Assembly: GCA_944472155.2 (NCBI GenBank)
Contig: OX235279.1
Span: 161,532,199 to 161,596,198, forward strand
Length of the DNA stretch: 64,000 nucleotides
Origin: Trichobilharzia szidati
Lineage: Eukaryota; Platyhelminthes; Trematoda; Strigeidida; Schistosomatidae
Direction of reading: 5' to 3'
Both the position numbers and the translations under genes were made by a program. This document shows positions 33,680 through 44,939 of this stretch, piece after piece (the stretch's first letter is position 1; each line of letters opens with the position of its first letter). The notes under the pieces were generated by a model, which saw only the letters and a list, made by a program, of their open reading frames with translations, was not told the DNA's origin and did not search any database.

Positions 33680-34590
33680 ACTGAATAATTAAACGACCGT
33701 CAAGTACTCTGAAGGCTTTGATCCCTGTTTAATGGAATCAGGAGTGTGTGTGTGCACGCATAACTGGTGTCCGTGAAACAATGAGTGCCGATTGGACTCA
33801 TGTTTCAGCAGGAACGTCTTCACTAACTCACTGGAGTGGGAAATAGGAAGACAGAGATAGAGAGGGAGCGTGAGCACGTACATCAAATCAAACAAAGGGC
33901 TAGATATACACGACGCTAGTTACTATGCTAGTGTCCAATCATCTAACTGGCGAACGGAAAAACTTGGCTTCTTCCACTGGATAGATAGTCAACCATCTAC
34001 CAAATTAACAAAATATACTCGAATAACACATTGCTCAATTCGAATGCTCCACGCACACACACACACACACACACACACAGCGACAAATAGCATGATCGAA
34101 ATAGCACAAAACCACGCACCAAAATGGAACAGAGAGATTACTTAATTTTGAAAAAAATAACAATTTTCATTGAGCCGTTTCTACTAAAACTCATACACGA
34201 ATAAATCAATCACATCGTAAGAGGTGATATTTTTTTTCAGAGAAAGAAACTGAGACAGATTGGTTAAAGTCAAAAAACGGTAAAACAATTTTCATCATGA
34301 GGTAAATTGTTACTGCACACATACGCATAAATTGAACACCCATACAGACGCACGTAAATGCACACCAACGAACACTACACTTAACTTGTGATACAAATTT
34401 AGAAGGCACTGAAGTCTTTAGTTGATAATCATGTTTGTATCATATTTCGCTTTATTTATATTCTTAGTATATTCATGGATATGTGAGCAGGTATTTCGAC
34501 ATTGCATTGTGTGATAACATAGTGTCTAAGAAGTAGGGTAGCCTAACTAGCTAACTACCTGTTTAACTGCCTGACTTCTCAATGTAACAA
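33680..34590. other. Intron 4 segment, unrecognised
   Basis: (CA)n at 34055-34079. The 34140-34450 stretch resembles 35570-35780 (TTAGTTGATAATCATGTTTGTATCAT against TTAGATTATCACATCATGTTTG), so it is a tandem-like duplicated unit. No gene supported. Confidence 0.45.
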
Positions 34591-34599
34591 CTTTAGGAA

Positions 34600-35520
34600 G
34601 TGTGTGGGCGGTCGTTACTCCCCAGATGTCCACACCATGGGAGTTGATTTTCTCTTCGATGGGTAACTTCAAATACAATTTGGAGTATTAGAGCCCAGGG
34701 GGAAACTACTTGAGGCCAGCCGGTTACACACGACTTGGTTGATGAACTGGCTTTTAGCTTTGGTTCCGTAATATTAACTTTACCGCCAGCCGCAGACCAC
34801 CGTAGGATAGGGTTAGTCACGATGTACAACCTTTAGGGTCGACCTTTACTGACTGTTCTCCAGAGTGGAGAGAAAGCATAGCTGACTGGCATGCTGGTGA
34901 TCTGCGTAAGGGAAACACCTTACCGCTGTTACATCCCTGTTCCCCAGCAGTATGAATCCCACCCCACACACAGACCCCAAACACAATGTAAACATCTTAA
35001 GCATTATGCCGGTAACTGCTTTTAATATAATCGCTATCCTAAAATTCCTCCTAGAGTGGTAGGACCTGCATGAACTTTAGTTCCAGCCAGTGTAGCTTGT
35101 CGAGTCATTGCGAAATGCAAGCCCAACCACCAGGTTAAGGTAGCACTTGTATCGACTCTTAGCTTAGAGATAGACAGGAGTGAGTTGTTAACAGCTTCAT
35201 TTATTTCGGAAGTTGCATCAGCCCCCCGGGGGACTGATTTCTAACAAAATCTGCGTTTTATTTCCCGTGTTTGGCACTATAATAGGGTGAGTAATATTGA
35301 GATGGTTAGGAGTCCAGTGCTAGGCAGATGGGAGAGGAAATCAATCTATGAGATTGTGAAGCACCTCCGCATTGATTGAGATGGTTAGGACATGTGTTAT
35401 GCATGCACATCAAGTCATCACCTTCCTCAACGGGAAACGTTAGACGCTGGCATAGGATGAAGTTGGAATGGTGATCAAACCAAAACATGGCTGCTGATTA
35501 GCGCTGCTTAGTCTTCTGAA
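34600..35520 (+). mobile_element. RTE-type LINE (second family), internally deleted copy
   Basis: 34810-35200 resembles 58760-59000 (shared TGGAGAGAAAGCATAGC-like and TTCCAGCCAGTG-like blocks), apparently a 5-prime region. From about 35310 it jumps to the C-terminal segment RWLGHVLCM (35381-35405), ending at about 35500. The reverse-transcriptase core is missing. Confidence 0.5.
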
Positions 35521-36640
35521 ATATACCCTACCACCAGCCAATCATCATCAAACACTGATTTATTTTTCTAGAGAGAAACACGAAAACAGGTTGGTTACAA
35601 TTTTTTTTTAAACAGCAAAACGATTTTCTTCAAGTGTTTGTTACTTCACACACACACACACACTCATACACGCAATATGAACATCCAAACAAACGCACGT
35701 ACGCGCGCACACACACACGAACACTACACACGACTTGAGATAGAAAATTTAGAAGGCATTGAAGTGCTTAGATTATCACATCATGTTTGTATCATTTTTT
35801 TGGCAAGAGTCAAGAATAGACACCATACAGATGAATGACACCTTGAACCAACCAATCAAGATCGCGCTCTGCATTACAACAAATGGATGCTTTCCTTCAT
35901 CTTTGTTGCAAGCTTCATCCTGTTTCAGGGTGGTTAAGGGGTTGGTGTAGGATTGAGGTCGGTTTATGATTACGATTAGGGTGAAACTTGAAAGGAAGAT
36001 TATGAAATGCTGAGACATTTGATTGGTTAGTTGAATGTCATTTGACTGTGGTATTCATTCTTTACTGTTGCCCAATTTTGTTTCATTTAGATCCTTAGTA
36101 TATTCATAGGTATGTATGTGTAAGAGGTACGATAACCCGACTAACTAACTGACTCAATGACTAACTGCCTGACTTCTCAATGTAACAACAACATTAAACA
36201 TTTGAATGGATCTGTAAGTTAGACAAAGAGATCTAAGCTTAATGGTGGTCCTATGCTCGACGACATATTCTTGCAAAATGTCAGACGATGAACTCACCTA
36301 TACTCATCTTCTTGCTTAAACGATATGGTCTGCAAATGTGAACGAACTTCAGTTCACTTGAGAAGTTAAAACAAATACATAGGTATCACTCAATGCCCTA
36401 CTTTTTCACAGTTTGTTGTTAACTCATGCATTTTCCCTGTTGTTCATTATCACTGCCACCATCACCCCCCCCCTCCATCCTCTTCAGTCTTTCCTGGACT
36501 ACTCGAAAAGGACTATGTCATTATTGAGGAGAAAGGTAATGTAAGGTTGTCAGAGTGGGGCAAGTAGTCTGTCATTAAGTCACCTCGTTACTATGGTAAC
36601 GCTGAACTACTACTGTAACAAATTCCATGATGTGAAACTC
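35520..36640. other. Intron 4 segment with duplicated block and cryptic exon
   Basis: Second copy of the 34.1-34.45 kb unit (35570-35780), (CA)n runs at 35648-35663 and 35708-35718, and a GGTTAGGG-like degenerate stretch (35930-35985). A well-formed 32-nt cryptic exon lies at 36298-36329 on the minus strand. Confidence 0.4.
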
Positions 36641-37110
36641 AGTCAGTTTGTTTGCACGGATTCGATCTGACCACAGATTGATATGACAGTTGGAGGACTA
36701 CTGAAAACCACCAAAGAGGGAGTACTGGACAGTTAGTTGTTTCGTTAGCCTAGTTTAGGACTCATTACCAGTATGCACCCATCGGGTTTCGAACCAAGAA
36801 CCCTGCGAGCTCGTAGACCACTCATCAGCAACTAGGACCCGGCTCAATGGCCAGTCGATGAATTCTAACTTCTACTAAATCGCGATGATTTTAGCGCCAC
36901 TAGCACCAGCTAATGTCACCTGCGGCGAGTATTTGCCCTCACTCGCAACCGGGTGGAATCAAGTCCCAGTGGCTGAATGATCGTCAACGGGTATGCCTTG
37001 TAACCTGAATGTTCTCGGTGCTTCGAATCTCTGCAGTGAGTGCCTACGGTTGATAAGTCCCAAACTAGCTAGAGAAGACGAAACAGCTGTCGAGTCTTAG
37101 GATCACTGAC
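36640..37110. mobile_element. Hammerhead SINE pair, head to head, degenerate
   Basis: A minus-strand copy (36640-36960) is followed directly by a plus-strand copy (36965-37110) whose head reads CCCAGTGGCTGAATGATCG. Both ribozyme cores are damaged: insertion and loss in CTGATGA on the minus copy (CTGGTAATGA), and a disrupted stem II on the plus copy. Confidence 0.65.
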
Positions 37111-37640
37111 ATCACAAGATTCTCGTAAGCACAGACGTTCGTCATAATTCCTTGCGTTTCACATTTCAGTAGTACACTAGTGCCTTTTTTCTTACGCGGT
37201 AAAGTTGTCAAATTCATGCATGCCCAACCTTCCTTTTTGGCCTACAACATACCTACCTAGCTACCTATCTTATCGACAAGTAAACTAGGCATCGTTTAGG
37301 CGTTCATCAGTCAGTCAGGAATCGAACTCAAATGAGAAGGTGGTCAATGTCCAGTCTCGAAATAAACCAACTAGGATTGACTTCCCCGTAAAATACAGCC
37401 CACTATTCTCTATTGATCATGATTATAGACTAATTGACGCATCCTTGGTGATTTACTTTGTAGTTCACATGCTTGCGTGTTCAACTAAGCGTCCTTACTT
37501 CAGTCTGAGCCCATCACGAAATACATTACACTTAGTCCCGCTCCTGCTGCATGTCTGAAGAACAATCCAGTCAATCAATGAGGTATAACTTTTTAAAAAC
37601 ACACATAATAACGATTAAAAGCTAACCAGAAGAAAACTCA
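37110..37640. other. Intron 4 segment, unrecognised
   Basis: Unique-looking intronic DNA. A 72-codon plus frame at 37340-37558 has no recognised domain. Confidence 0.4.
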
Positions 37641-37647
37641 GACTTAC

Positions 37648-38119
37648 CTTTGATCATCTAACTTTGAGAAAAACTCATCCACCGGGTTATTCAGTGTTGA
37701 ATCCTTGCCACCAACACCGTCGTCTTTACCATCTTGTGAATTATTCAACGAATCCATAACAGATAACAACTGTTTGCCTTCTTTCGATTTCGCCTTTTTA
37801 TGTGAATTATTATTTTTACTTGTTTTACTATTATTATTATTACTAGTACTGACTTCCGCCGGTGGGGGGGCATCTGGATCAATGATATACCGTGGCATTA
37901 ATGCGGCAGTCACAAGTAAATGTAAACAGATAGCTGCCATAACAACTGCGCCACCTCTAGCTCCATATGTTACATTCAAATGGGTAATCAGTGTGGGAAA
38001 TACCATTTGACCAACACTAACACCAGCCACACTAATCCCATTTGCCAGGCCCAAATATCGTTTAAAACAGCAACCGACAACAGCGAATACAGTAAAGTAT
38101 ATACATGACAGTGATGCAC
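37648..38119 (-). CDS. Monocarboxylate-transporter-like gene, exon 4
   Basis: Residues 113-269. Acceptor CTGCACTCCAG, donor GTAAGT. It encodes TM4 (GASLSCIYFTVFAVV, 113-127), the diagnostic SLC16 TM5 signature FKRYLGLANGISVAGVSVG (131-149) followed by QMVFP, then TM6 (GGAVVMAAICLHLLVTAAL). The large cytosolic loop follows, with an Asn/Lys-rich run (STSNNNNSKTSKNNNSHKK) and an acidic end DGKDDGVGGKD. The K/R-rich start of TM5 and the LANG..VAG motif are what most firmly identify the family. Confidence 0.95.
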
Positions 38120-38209
38120 CTGGAGTGCAGAGGAAAGGGAAGAAGGGGGAGAAAAAGTACACAGAGAAGAGATTATCTCAACTGTTTGACAAACGTTAGA
38201 TATATCAAC

Positions 38210-38470
38210 TATATATATGGAAATTATGTACCCTTTATATTAAAACTATCATTTGCACAGATTTTCCGTCCTGTGCGCTACTTCTTCCCCCTCAGTATTG
38301 TGCTTTCATTTGTCTTCTTTTTGTGTCTTTCATGTTTTGGCGCAATACACCAGTTGGTTTATTTCCTCTCTCTCTCTCTCTTTGACGTCATATCCATCTA
38401 TCTCTGTGCTATTTGACATTTTTGTGTGCCGATGAACATCTCTCTATATACTACTGATAAATCTTTCCCC
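38210..38470 (-). mobile_element. Gypsy-like solo LTR
   Basis: On the minus strand it matches the LTR at 26920-27235 and 8880-9190: ATGTTCATCGGCACAC, CAAATAGCACAGAGATAG, the (AG)n run and AAAATCTGTGCAAATGAT. No internal coding region is attached, which fits LTR-LTR recombination. It lies in intron 3, just upstream of exon 4. Confidence 0.7.
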
Positions 38471-39094
38471 GTTTCCTTATCCCACTGAATATCCATTTCT
38501 GCAGTTGGCTGACGTTAACCCCCGTTCCTGTTTACTTCCTCTTTTGATGGTATCTACAGAATCACATCTCTCGGTGACGGTGTATGATCTCTTCATCATA
38601 TTGAAGAAAAAACCGTCTTCGCAAGTGAACTTTGAGTAACTCTGTGTGCGTGTGTGTGTGTGTACATAACCAAGGTATAACAGCTCCTGTGGAGGTGGGT
38701 GTGTCCGGCTGTGCTCTGTATTTTTCATCCAAAGGTATCATCGACTATTCACTATCACACCTCAAGGCTGAAACAAAGGTGGAGAAAGATAACCCCTCCC
38801 CCAGCTCTATTCTGTAAAACACCTTATCAGCTCTAAACACTGAGGGGACTCAAAAACCAGGACTTCAACAACAGCGGAGACCCGTCTTCAATTAATCCTG
38901 TTTTCCACAGTAGTCTTTTACTTTAGCCGGCTCTACACATATTTGCCGCATATTTGCCTCATCTCTTTCTCACTTCACACAACCCACTCGAGACTTTGCC
39001 TTAGCTGTATGTGTGTCTGTGTGTGGTATTACTTTAACGGTCTATTCAGTGTGCGTCCAATTCTTTTTATTTCTAGTTTCTTTGCCGTTTTTTT

Positions 39095-39320
39095 ATTCAT
39101 TTTCGTCCCCAGTGGAACATATAGCTTGAAGCTACAGCTTCGACATTTCAGTAACAGTGGTGTTTTTACGGGATGGGGTTGCTAGCCTCACACCCAACCT
39201 TCCATTTTTATCGGGGTTATTATCAGCTTAGCGAGGTTTGAAAGTATGTCGACCGGGGATCGAATCACGGACGACGCGAATGGCAGGTAACCATTCTACC
39301 TCTGCGCCACCAACGCACCT
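39095..39320 (-). mobile_element. tRNA-derived SINE, family 2
   Basis: Minus strand: head GGTGCGTTGGTGGCGCAG, B box complementary to GGGGATCGAATCACGG (39257-39272, one change), and a tail complementary to 39105-39131 containing CTATATGTTCCACTGGGG. Same family as 13.5 kb. Confidence 0.75.
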
Positions 39321-39399
39321 TTGAAGGCAGTAATAGTAGCCGAAATTCCTTCTCCTCACTCCCCCCCCCCAAAAAAAAAACTAACTCAAAGTGTCATAT

Positions 39400-39700
39400 C
39401 AAAGTGACTCGTTATCAGTACGCGCCCATCCCACTGCGATTTGAACGCACGACCTTCTGGTTACAAGGAGAGCTCTTTGACCACCATTAAGGACCCGATC
39501 CAGTCCAATGATCCATGAATTCCGACTTCTGGTAATTAGGGAGTCTTTGGTTCACACACTAGTGGATGTGTGTGCACTTCGAAGAGTCCCAAACTAGGTG
39601 GAACGGAACAGATATCTGGCAGTACTCCCAGTCGGTTTCCCAATGATTCTTTAACTGATATCAGCTCATGACGAAGTTCTGTAGAAAATTAAATCCCTGA
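39400..39700. mobile_element. Hammerhead SINE pair, head to head, truncated
   Basis: A minus copy (39400-39536) joins a plus copy (39540-39700) inside the body. The plus copy keeps AGAGTCCCAAACTAGG (39584-39599) but the GAAAC box is GGAAC and the core is not functional. The tail TCAGCTCATGACGAAG is present. Confidence 0.65.
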
Positions 39701-39925
39701 ATACGAACAGAGATTTGAATCTGACAGACTTTCATTAACAGCTGTCCTGTTCCCTGGCCCCATATATACTGAAGACCAAATGGCCAGCCGACCAGAAAGG
39801 ATTAACAACAGAACGGAACTCTGGCAACAAGGCAACTACAACCAATCAGCCCTCTAATAAAATATACCGATGAAAATGAAGGTGGATGGATAGATCGGAA
39901 ACACGCCGAGGAGGCTGTTGAGTGT
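39695..39925 (+). mobile_element. SR2-like LINE fragment
   Basis: Short piece containing CAGCTGTCCTGTTCCC (39741-39756) and CAAATGGCCAGCCGAC, matching 24457-24505. It is a scrap without a tail. Confidence 0.45.
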
Positions 39926-40612
39926 ATTTGATTATCGAAACAACAACGGATCAGTGGGGTTCGAGATACAATGGTGGTAGTAACATCACTCGATCACTCA
40001 CTCACTCAATCAGTCAGAATGAGGTTACCTTGAGCTGATGAAAGGCGTATCCTGGATCCCACAACCAGCTAGCCCCACAACTAACAAAATAAATGACCTT
40101 TTCTCTCGAGTGTACAAACCACTCACTCCATAATACACAAGAAGGACGAACACAATCCCGATAATTTGAATTCCAGTTGTTAGATTTCCACCACGCATCA
40201 ACGGGATCACTTAGAGCACTGGAGAGCTTTCTCGTTCCCAACATAGTTTGTGACACACCTCAGGAATACGCGACCTCCCCCCAACCAAGGAACGAACTAC
40301 CACCTGGAACCTTCAGGGGTGGTTACGAGAACAAGCTTGTTGACCACCACCATTTTCCTTGGTCAATTGGTGGGCTGGTGGAATTCAGTCATCCCCCATG
40401 AATTCTAAATTTGTCAGTTCGTGCAAATATAGTGCTACCCACTCACTTGAATCAGTCACCCGTGTGACATGATGAAGCGCCCCCTGGGGCCCACAACTTA
40501 TCACCACAACACTTCAGGACATGCATCCATTCATAGTAGCCATATCAGTGAGCTGGGAATTGATATTCAGATAATATAAACTAATTTGGACTCATTTCTA
40601 TCAGTTAGAAAG

Positions 40613-40850
40613 ATCTGCATCGGTTGTTCAGAGGTAGAACGCTCATCAACCACCCATCACGTGGTTCAGGGTTCGATCCTCGGCTGACGCACTCCTAAAT
40701 CTCGCTAAGTCGGTGGTCAGGTCAGTAAAGAGGGAAGTTTGGGCTAGATGGGGCTAGCAAAACCACCCCGTGAAAATGAAATCATTGTTATCGAAACTTC
40801 AAATCTCTAGCTTGAAGCTCCATGTTCCACTCTGAATGTAAACGAAGAAA
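40613..40850 (+). mobile_element. tRNA-derived SINE, family 2
   Basis: Plus strand: head CATCGGTTGTTCAGAGGTAG, B box GGTTCGATCCTC (40670-40681), body AAACCACCCCGTG, and LINE-like tail GCTTGAAGCTCCATGTTCC (40810-40828), then an A-rich end. In intron 3. Confidence 0.78.
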
Positions 40851-41029
40851 ATATAAAAAAGAGAGAGATCTGAAGGTTTCAGCTTCCATTCCTCCAGGTG
40901 GTGGGGTAGAGGATAAGCGCTGCTGTGGAGCCACAAAATAAGACGATAAAGCAGCTTTTCAGTGATCCAATTGCTCCGTGACTCTGAAATTAGCTCAAAA
41001 TCTTCAAAAATCCTTAAATTCGAAAATGT

Positions 41030-41710
41030 TAACTGAGATTGCGAACTGACATCTCAAACGGTTAGAGAGAAGACCACAGAAAGATCACGATCGAAAGAGA
41101 GAGGAGAGTACTGGACATTCGCTCAGTTTCATTCTAGTACTAGGGCCTCTTAAAAACAGTACAGCACAGTACACACACACACACATGATCCCCATGGCTA
41201 GGTGCGGAACCGAACCCAGGACCTACAGGTTACACATGATCAGCTCGCTGGAGGAATCTAATCTACAATCACACCCAGAAATCTTAACTTCTGCGAATCC
41301 CAGCAATTTCTAAATTATCATTTTTATTATTATAACTACGCATTTTACAGAAAATCAATTTATGTACTACACTGAAAATGCGACGAATAATTGATTTTAG
41401 CCAGGAAAATGCACTGAAATCATCGTTATTATTATTACCATCAAAAGTGCATAACTTTATCTAAAATAATATCTAGTCGCGCAAAAATCATCACGAATTG
41501 GTAGAAGTTAGGATTCATGGGCTGGTCATTGAATCACGTCTCAGTGGCTAAATAGTGCACGAGCCTGACTCGTAAACGGAAAGTCCTGGGTAAGTGGGTG
41601 CGTATTACAAACGAGTCCCAAACTAGGCTGACGAAACAACTAGCTGTCTAGTACTTCTTCCCTGGCTCCTTTTTAGTGGTTCCCTAACAACCATATCAAT
41701 CTGTAGTCAA
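41030..41710. mobile_element. Two hammerhead SINE copies, head to head, degenerate
   Basis: A minus copy (41030-41310) and a plus copy (41500-41710) are separated by about 190 bp of AT-rich DNA. Each has the tRNA-like region and the family tail, but the ribozyme cores are mutated (the plus copy reads GTATTACAAACGAGTCCC in place of the CTGATGA box). Confidence 0.6.
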
Positions 41711-41824
41711 ACTTGAAACACATCATGAAACATCATGAAACAAAATCATGAAAAATAACACTGTATTTATGAGTGGTAAATTATAGTTTAGGTTGGAGGA
41801 ACAAAGGTTTGATTCGTCGGTCAG

Positions 41825-42440
41825 GGACGACTTAGAGTTGTTATCATTACTCTTCCCTTAGGCACAGTGTAACATAGAGCGTCAACCGGGGCACATCTCC
41901 ACTTAGTCCTATGCTCTGACGTCCTCGTCAGCTGGCTGGCCCCACGACTTCCCATAGACTCTAATCATCTCCATGCCACCCTCGGACCAACACCCAACTA
42001 GTCGTTTCTTATTCTGGTTCCAATCGAGTAGTGCTCTGCTGTGCGATTTCATTCAACGGTCTCCCCAGCGTGTCCGGTTCATCCATCTCCATACTCTTTC
42101 GCATATTTGTTGAGCAATAGGTTCTTGATTGGTTCGTTGTCTGCAGAAATTTATTGTTGCTAATTCTCACTGGTTGGTCATGTAATCTCCAGCATGGAGC
42201 CAACAAAGGGAGCAGCTGTTCATAAAAGTTTGCAGCTGGCTGTTAGAGATACTTTTCGTGAAGCTGCGGTTAAATTTATGATTCATATAGAAGAACTGAC
42301 TGGCTTAACACTGGTGCGGAAAACTCGGACTTTGTTCTTTATGCTGAGGCGGAATACAGAAGATATTCAAACTAAATTCAGAGTGAGAAAGGCCTGTCTA
42401 GCCTTTCCAATGCTGCCTGGTTCTGATACATATATATATA
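41825..42440 (-). mobile_element. SR2-like LINE, 3-prime fragment
   Basis: Reverse-strand copy with the tail region near 41870-41890 and thumb-region DNA near 42320-42400 (complement of GACTTTGTTCTTTATGCTG). The 92-codon plus frame at 42194-42472 is a shadow of this LINE. An (AT)n run lies at 42430-42444. Confidence 0.6.
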
Positions 42441-42654
42441 TATATCGTCTGAAGGAATACCATTCCATTTGAAGCATGTTCCAATACTACTCCTCTAATT
42501 TCGTCAAAAAATTCTTGGCGATTGGGAGAAACTTATTCAACAAATTGTGCGCAAGTAGAGACTACGAATCATTACAGCAATTCGATAGATAACCAAAACA
42601 ATGTGAAACGGAGTAAATACAGTGAATTTTGACGGAAAGAAATTTTAGATAGCC

Positions 42655-42805
42655 CAGAGATGGCATCAGGGCAAGGCGTTACTAGCTAGCCTCACCCTTA
42701 ACCCGCCTTATTTTTTGCCGCCTAAGGGAGTGCATCGGCCTGGAACTGAACTCTGGACCACATGAGCGGTTGAAGAGTAGCCTAGAGCTGACTGAACCGC
42801 CATAT
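42655..42805 (-). mobile_element. tRNA-derived SINE, family 2, partial
   Basis: Body and degenerate head only: AGTGCATCGGCCTGGAACTG is the complement of a damaged B-box region. It lies between exon 3 and 40 kb in intron 3. Confidence 0.55.
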
Positions 42806-42883
42806 AAAAATAGTTAAAACTGAAATAATAATTTCTACAAAAACCACCCTGTCGGAGACACAGGCACACAAACGGACACTTAC

Positions 42884-43027
42884 CTACTCCAAAACCGACA
42901 GCAACTACCCATATTGCAAGATTCGGTGAACAGGCAGCAATTAGCAAACTGATACACGAACCAAAAGCACCCACAGCCACAACAGGTCGACTTCCGTACC
43001 GTTTAGAAAGATGATAATTAACCAGAG
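42884..43027 (-). CDS. Monocarboxylate-transporter-like gene, exon 3
   Basis: Residues 65-112. Acceptor CTTTTATAG, donor GTAAGT; 144 nt, phase 1 at both ends. It encodes the TM2-TM3 loop SKRYGSRPVV (residues 72-81), matching the SLC16 NRFG.RPVM pattern with its conserved Arg and Pro, then TM3 (VGAFGSCISLLIAACS) and the start of TM4 (LAIWVVAVGFGVG). Confidence 0.94.
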
Positions 43028-43074
43028 CTATAAAAGACAGAGACAAAGTGAAATAAAACATATAAACAGATAAT

Positions 43075-43650
43075 TAATCATTCAATTGCCGGTTTGCAGA
43101 GATTTCATTGGCTATAGGATTTCCACACAATGAGCTCAAATCCATCTCTTAGAGAACCATGGGTAAACTTAGAAATACTGCCAGGCAGTTGTTTATTCTC
43201 TCTTTAGCAGTAGGCATTCACCCCTCTGGGGTTTGAACCAACCAGGACCTTCCGAGCCCGTCGAACATTAGGCGACGAGGATCCGATCCAAATTCTGCCA
43301 TTTCATGATATAGCATGACTCGCACTAGCCGATGTTATCCGTGGCGAGTATTCGTCCTCACACCCGACCTGATGTACTGTGCCCCATTGGTCACCAATTA
43401 CCACTAGAATAACCCAGGTAACTACTAGCTATCTGATGAAAATGGTCAACCACTGCTAGTGAGCATCAGATTGAAATAAAAAACTGGAAGGTCATGGGTA
43501 GTTCAAACCCCAATGGGGTCGGTGCGTACTGCTGAAGAGCCACTCCCATGATAAGTGGGACGAAACAGTTGTCTGGAAGTAGCCCCTGTCGGTTTCCCAA
43601 TGGTTCTCTAACCGATGTCAGTTCATGATGAAATAATCAATGTATATTGC
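43075..43650. mobile_element. Hammerhead SINE pair, head to head
   Basis: A full-length minus copy (43075-43440, ribozyme lost) is followed by a plus copy (43440-43650). The plus copy has B box GTTCAAACCCC and a ribozyme-like segment at 43526-43570: CTGCTGA (one change), GAAAC and GTC are kept, but stem II is replaced by CCACT/AGTGG. In intron 2 next to exon 3. Confidence 0.65.
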
Positions 43651-44099
43651 GAATAAAACAGATGAGAAAACACAACAATACATTATATATACTACTAATC
43701 GTGTGATATAAGTAGTGCGTGATACTCTATCAGGTAGGAATGCCTGTCTTCTAACCAATCACGCTGGAGCAATTTAAACATACTGAACGGCTGGTCCGAC
43801 CGTTACGGGTGTCGAGCGTACCAGCCGGTGCGCCCGGTATGACTGACTGCTCATCAGCTAATAGATAGAGCTAAATCTCTTTAAAAACTACACTCTGAAT
43901 TCTGACATAATCAATGATGTACATCAGCCTGGTGTAAATAATGAATCAACACAATGTCTATAAGAAGGCAGACAAGACCTTCCTGTGAAAATCATATATC
44001 ACGTGACAGGGGGGACATAAGCTTGTCTAATTAATAGAGTCTAAAGTTCTAGATTCAGTAAACATGCCTCAAGTACTTATTGATATGCTCGCAAAAAAA

Positions 44100-44935
44100 A
44101 CTCAAGGACCGACCAGGCAGATGGTGGTGTATTAATTAAAATCTTCACAGTTCGACAGATTCTGACTGACTGACAGATGTGCAGCAGTTCGAGGTGCCAT
44201 TCTTCCTCCATGTAACACAAAAAAGCAAGAGAAGAGAGAGTGAACAGAAATTCAAAAGAGATAATAAACAGAAGTGTGAGTGTGGGTAAAAGAATAGTAA
44301 TAATATGGAAGAACAATAGAATTTTATTGCATGATATGACAAATCAGACAAACAGTATCTTCGTCAGAAATCGATAACGAGGATTTCGAGCCATATCACC
44401 GTCAATAGTCTCCAGGCGTCATTGGTTCTTAACATCCCGAAGACCCCAACCAGGTAGGCAGGCAGTCTACACCTACACCTACCTACGTGGTGGTTGACTG
44501 GCTAGCTTAAACCAACTGATGTTATGGATATCATTGACTTATGAAGCCATGTTTTGGTCTGACCACCCACCACCAGCTAACTCTTTTCCAAACCTGATCC
44601 ATCCTTTGTCAACTCAGATAACATTTGTATTGAAGAAGACGATCGATGGCAAGGCTAGCATACGTAACACATATCCTAACCATCTCAATAGATGCAGCTG
44701 CTTCACAACCTCATCGACCGACTTTTCATCAGTCTTACCTAATACCTGACGCTTAATTACCTCTGAATAATGCTCACCCCGTTACACCGCCACCTAACAT
44801 AGGGGATAGAACACAGACAACTATGATCACAGACAGCTAACCAGCCTTTTAATGTCCTCCACTTTCAATGGTTGCCATATGTCACTCACAGGCATAAAGG
44901 AGGGCGGAGGGAACTGCTGAATAGTTTGACAGATT
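44100..44935 (-). mobile_element. RTE-type LINE (second family), 3-prime end
   Basis: Same landmarks in the same order as 11790-12760 (GATTTCGAGCCATATCACC at 44382-44400, CCAGGCGTCATTGGTTC, CTAACTCTTTTCCAAACC). Coding traces are on the minus strand; every frame is broken. Confidence 0.65.
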
Positions 44936-44939
44936 CTGG

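Noticed and set aside
36298..36329. Inclusion of this small exon in the main transporter model
   Set aside because: Its 32 nt would break the frame between exons 4 and 5, which join correctly without it.
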